Part shown: in pieces, positions 40,701 through 41,372 of the stretch
Position numbering within the stretch: position 1 is the first letter of the stretch
Layout of the letters: the number at the start of each line of letters is the position of its first letter
Source of the DNA: Chara braunii
Lineage: Eukaryota; Streptophyta; Charophyceae; Charales; Characeae
DNA: 41,372 bases
Assembly: GCA_003427395.1 (NCBI GenBank)
Contig: BFEA01000153.1
Location: 2,355,793 to 2,397,164 of the forward strand
Reading direction: 5' to 3'
The notes under the pieces: generated by a model
Told to the model about the DNA's origin: nothing
The model's input: the letters and a program-made list of their open reading frames with translations, nothing else
The model's database searches: none
Made by a program: the position numbers and the translations under genes

Positions 40701-41372
40701 CCGCACTAGTATTCCATTTGGAACCTACCACAACATGCGTCTGAGCGGTTCTAAAAATAAATAAAAATAAATAAAAATAAAATACTATCCGGCAAGTCAC
40801 CTGAGCGTTCAAGCGGTATCAACATCATTCACACAGACCGGACACATAATCTAAATCTCCTTTGATTAGTTCACTTACAACAACTTCGAAGACAACTGAC
40901 TATGGTAGAACATTACAGTCCTAATCTAAGTTGTATGTGAGGTGTTAGCAGTCTGTCGATCAACTAATCAAAATAAAAATAAACTATGTGGACAGATGTA
41001 TGCACTATGGGTATAGTTGTGTTTCCCCAGTTGAGTCTCAATTGGGATCTTCCTCCCCTGTATCCAACGTGCCTCTAGGCATCATCAGGCGGCAGTGTCT
41101 AAGGTGTGCATTAGCAACCCACCCCTGTGCCCAAGGTGTATGCTTATGACCAGAACCGCCCGTTCTTTATCCTCGCGTTGTCGGAGGGCGCGGTGTCCCG
41201 GCCCTCCTTTGTGTACCAGGTCCTCGCTCAGTGCCAGTCCCATGTCCCTGTTTATTGTTCCCTAGGCTCGTCTCGTGCTGTAGGCTTGGTTCCTGGACTG
41301 TTCTCGGCGCGGACCGGTCCCGGTGGCGTAGCCCTCAGCAAAAGGGGTGCGCCACAGGGCTTCCATTGGTCC
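40701..41372 (-). other. Leader of element CD
   Basis: No gene is supported. An A-rich AAATAA repeat lies at 40753-40784. Sequence near 40965-41075 resembles 13480-13600 in the inverted block of B. PBS and LTR should lie just beyond the window end. Confidence 0.55.

Larger units (their letters stand above)
31321..41372 (-). mobile_element. Ty3/gypsy chromovirus CD, split by two insertions
   Basis: Minus-strand leader and gag enter from the window end, followed by protease (to about 37228), a 3.2-kb insertion, and then the rest of pol (34010-31500), polypurine tract and a truncated 3' LTR. Protein wording and order match element B throughout. The linker just after protease is interrupted exactly at CTATA, which is duplicated on both sides of the insertion. 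This shows that the gag-protease and pol parts are one element. The 5' LTR and PBS lie beyond the window. Confidence 0.85.

Overview
The window is eukaryotic nuclear DNA made almost entirely of old, nested retrotransposons. There is no bacterial-style operon, rRNA, tRNA or CRISPR array. Several features point to a streptophyte (land plant or charophyte alga) genome: Ty3/gypsy elements with C-terminal chromodomains (chromoviruses), primer sites that pair with a tRNA ending in ATACCA, L1-type LINEs with zf-RVT domains, and long GA and polypyrimidine runs. The gag and pol styles remind me most of the charophyte Chara, but that is recollection, not a search result.

Layout, left to right. (1) 1-2850, + strand: the 5' part of LTR element A (partial LTR, primer-binding site, AT-rich leader, array of 13-bp repeats, gag). 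It stops at a head-to-head junction near 2850. (2) 2850-8371, - strand: element F, a Ty3/gypsy element with LTR, PBS, long hairpin-rich leader, gag, protease and the first part of RT. Its distal pol and 3' LTR are missing. (3) 8372-9842, - strand: an LTR plus leader remnant of element G, related to B. (4) 9843-11619: little recognisable sequence, except a possible two-exon host gene on + (10839-11426). (5) 11620-20406, + strand: element B, the only element with both LTRs inside the window, with PBS, gag, protease, RT/RNase H, integrase, chromodomain and polypurine tract. It is full of stops and carries an inverted leader/gag-N block. (6) 21690-26660, - strand: a LINE (endonuclease, RT, zf-RVT, 3' hairpin, poly-A) next to an endonuclease fragment of a second LINE. 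(7) 27160-28410, - strand: gag-protease remnant E. (8) 28411-30939: unassigned DNA with small duplications. (9) 30940-31320, + strand: a LINE RT fragment. (10) 31321-41372, - strand: a second B-like chromovirus (CD). It is split by a 3.2-kb pyrimidine-rich insertion (34016-37222, apparent TSD TATAG) and, inside gag, by a 937-bp array of palindromes (38134-39070, apparent TSD GTTAAC).

Main discoveries. Element CD keeps a textbook -1 ribosomal frameshift signal at the gag/protease overlap: an in-phase G GGA AAC heptamer, the gag stop 3 nt later, and a perfect 11-bp stem 10 nt downstream. Element B has a decayed heptamer and a weaker hairpin at the same place. The palindrome array inside CD gag is a well-bounded candidate foldback-type insertion whose removal leaves gag in frame. 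Four LTR elements from at least three families share the same PBS variant, TGGTATCGGAGC. Coordinates of element edges are by-eye estimates unless exact motifs are given.
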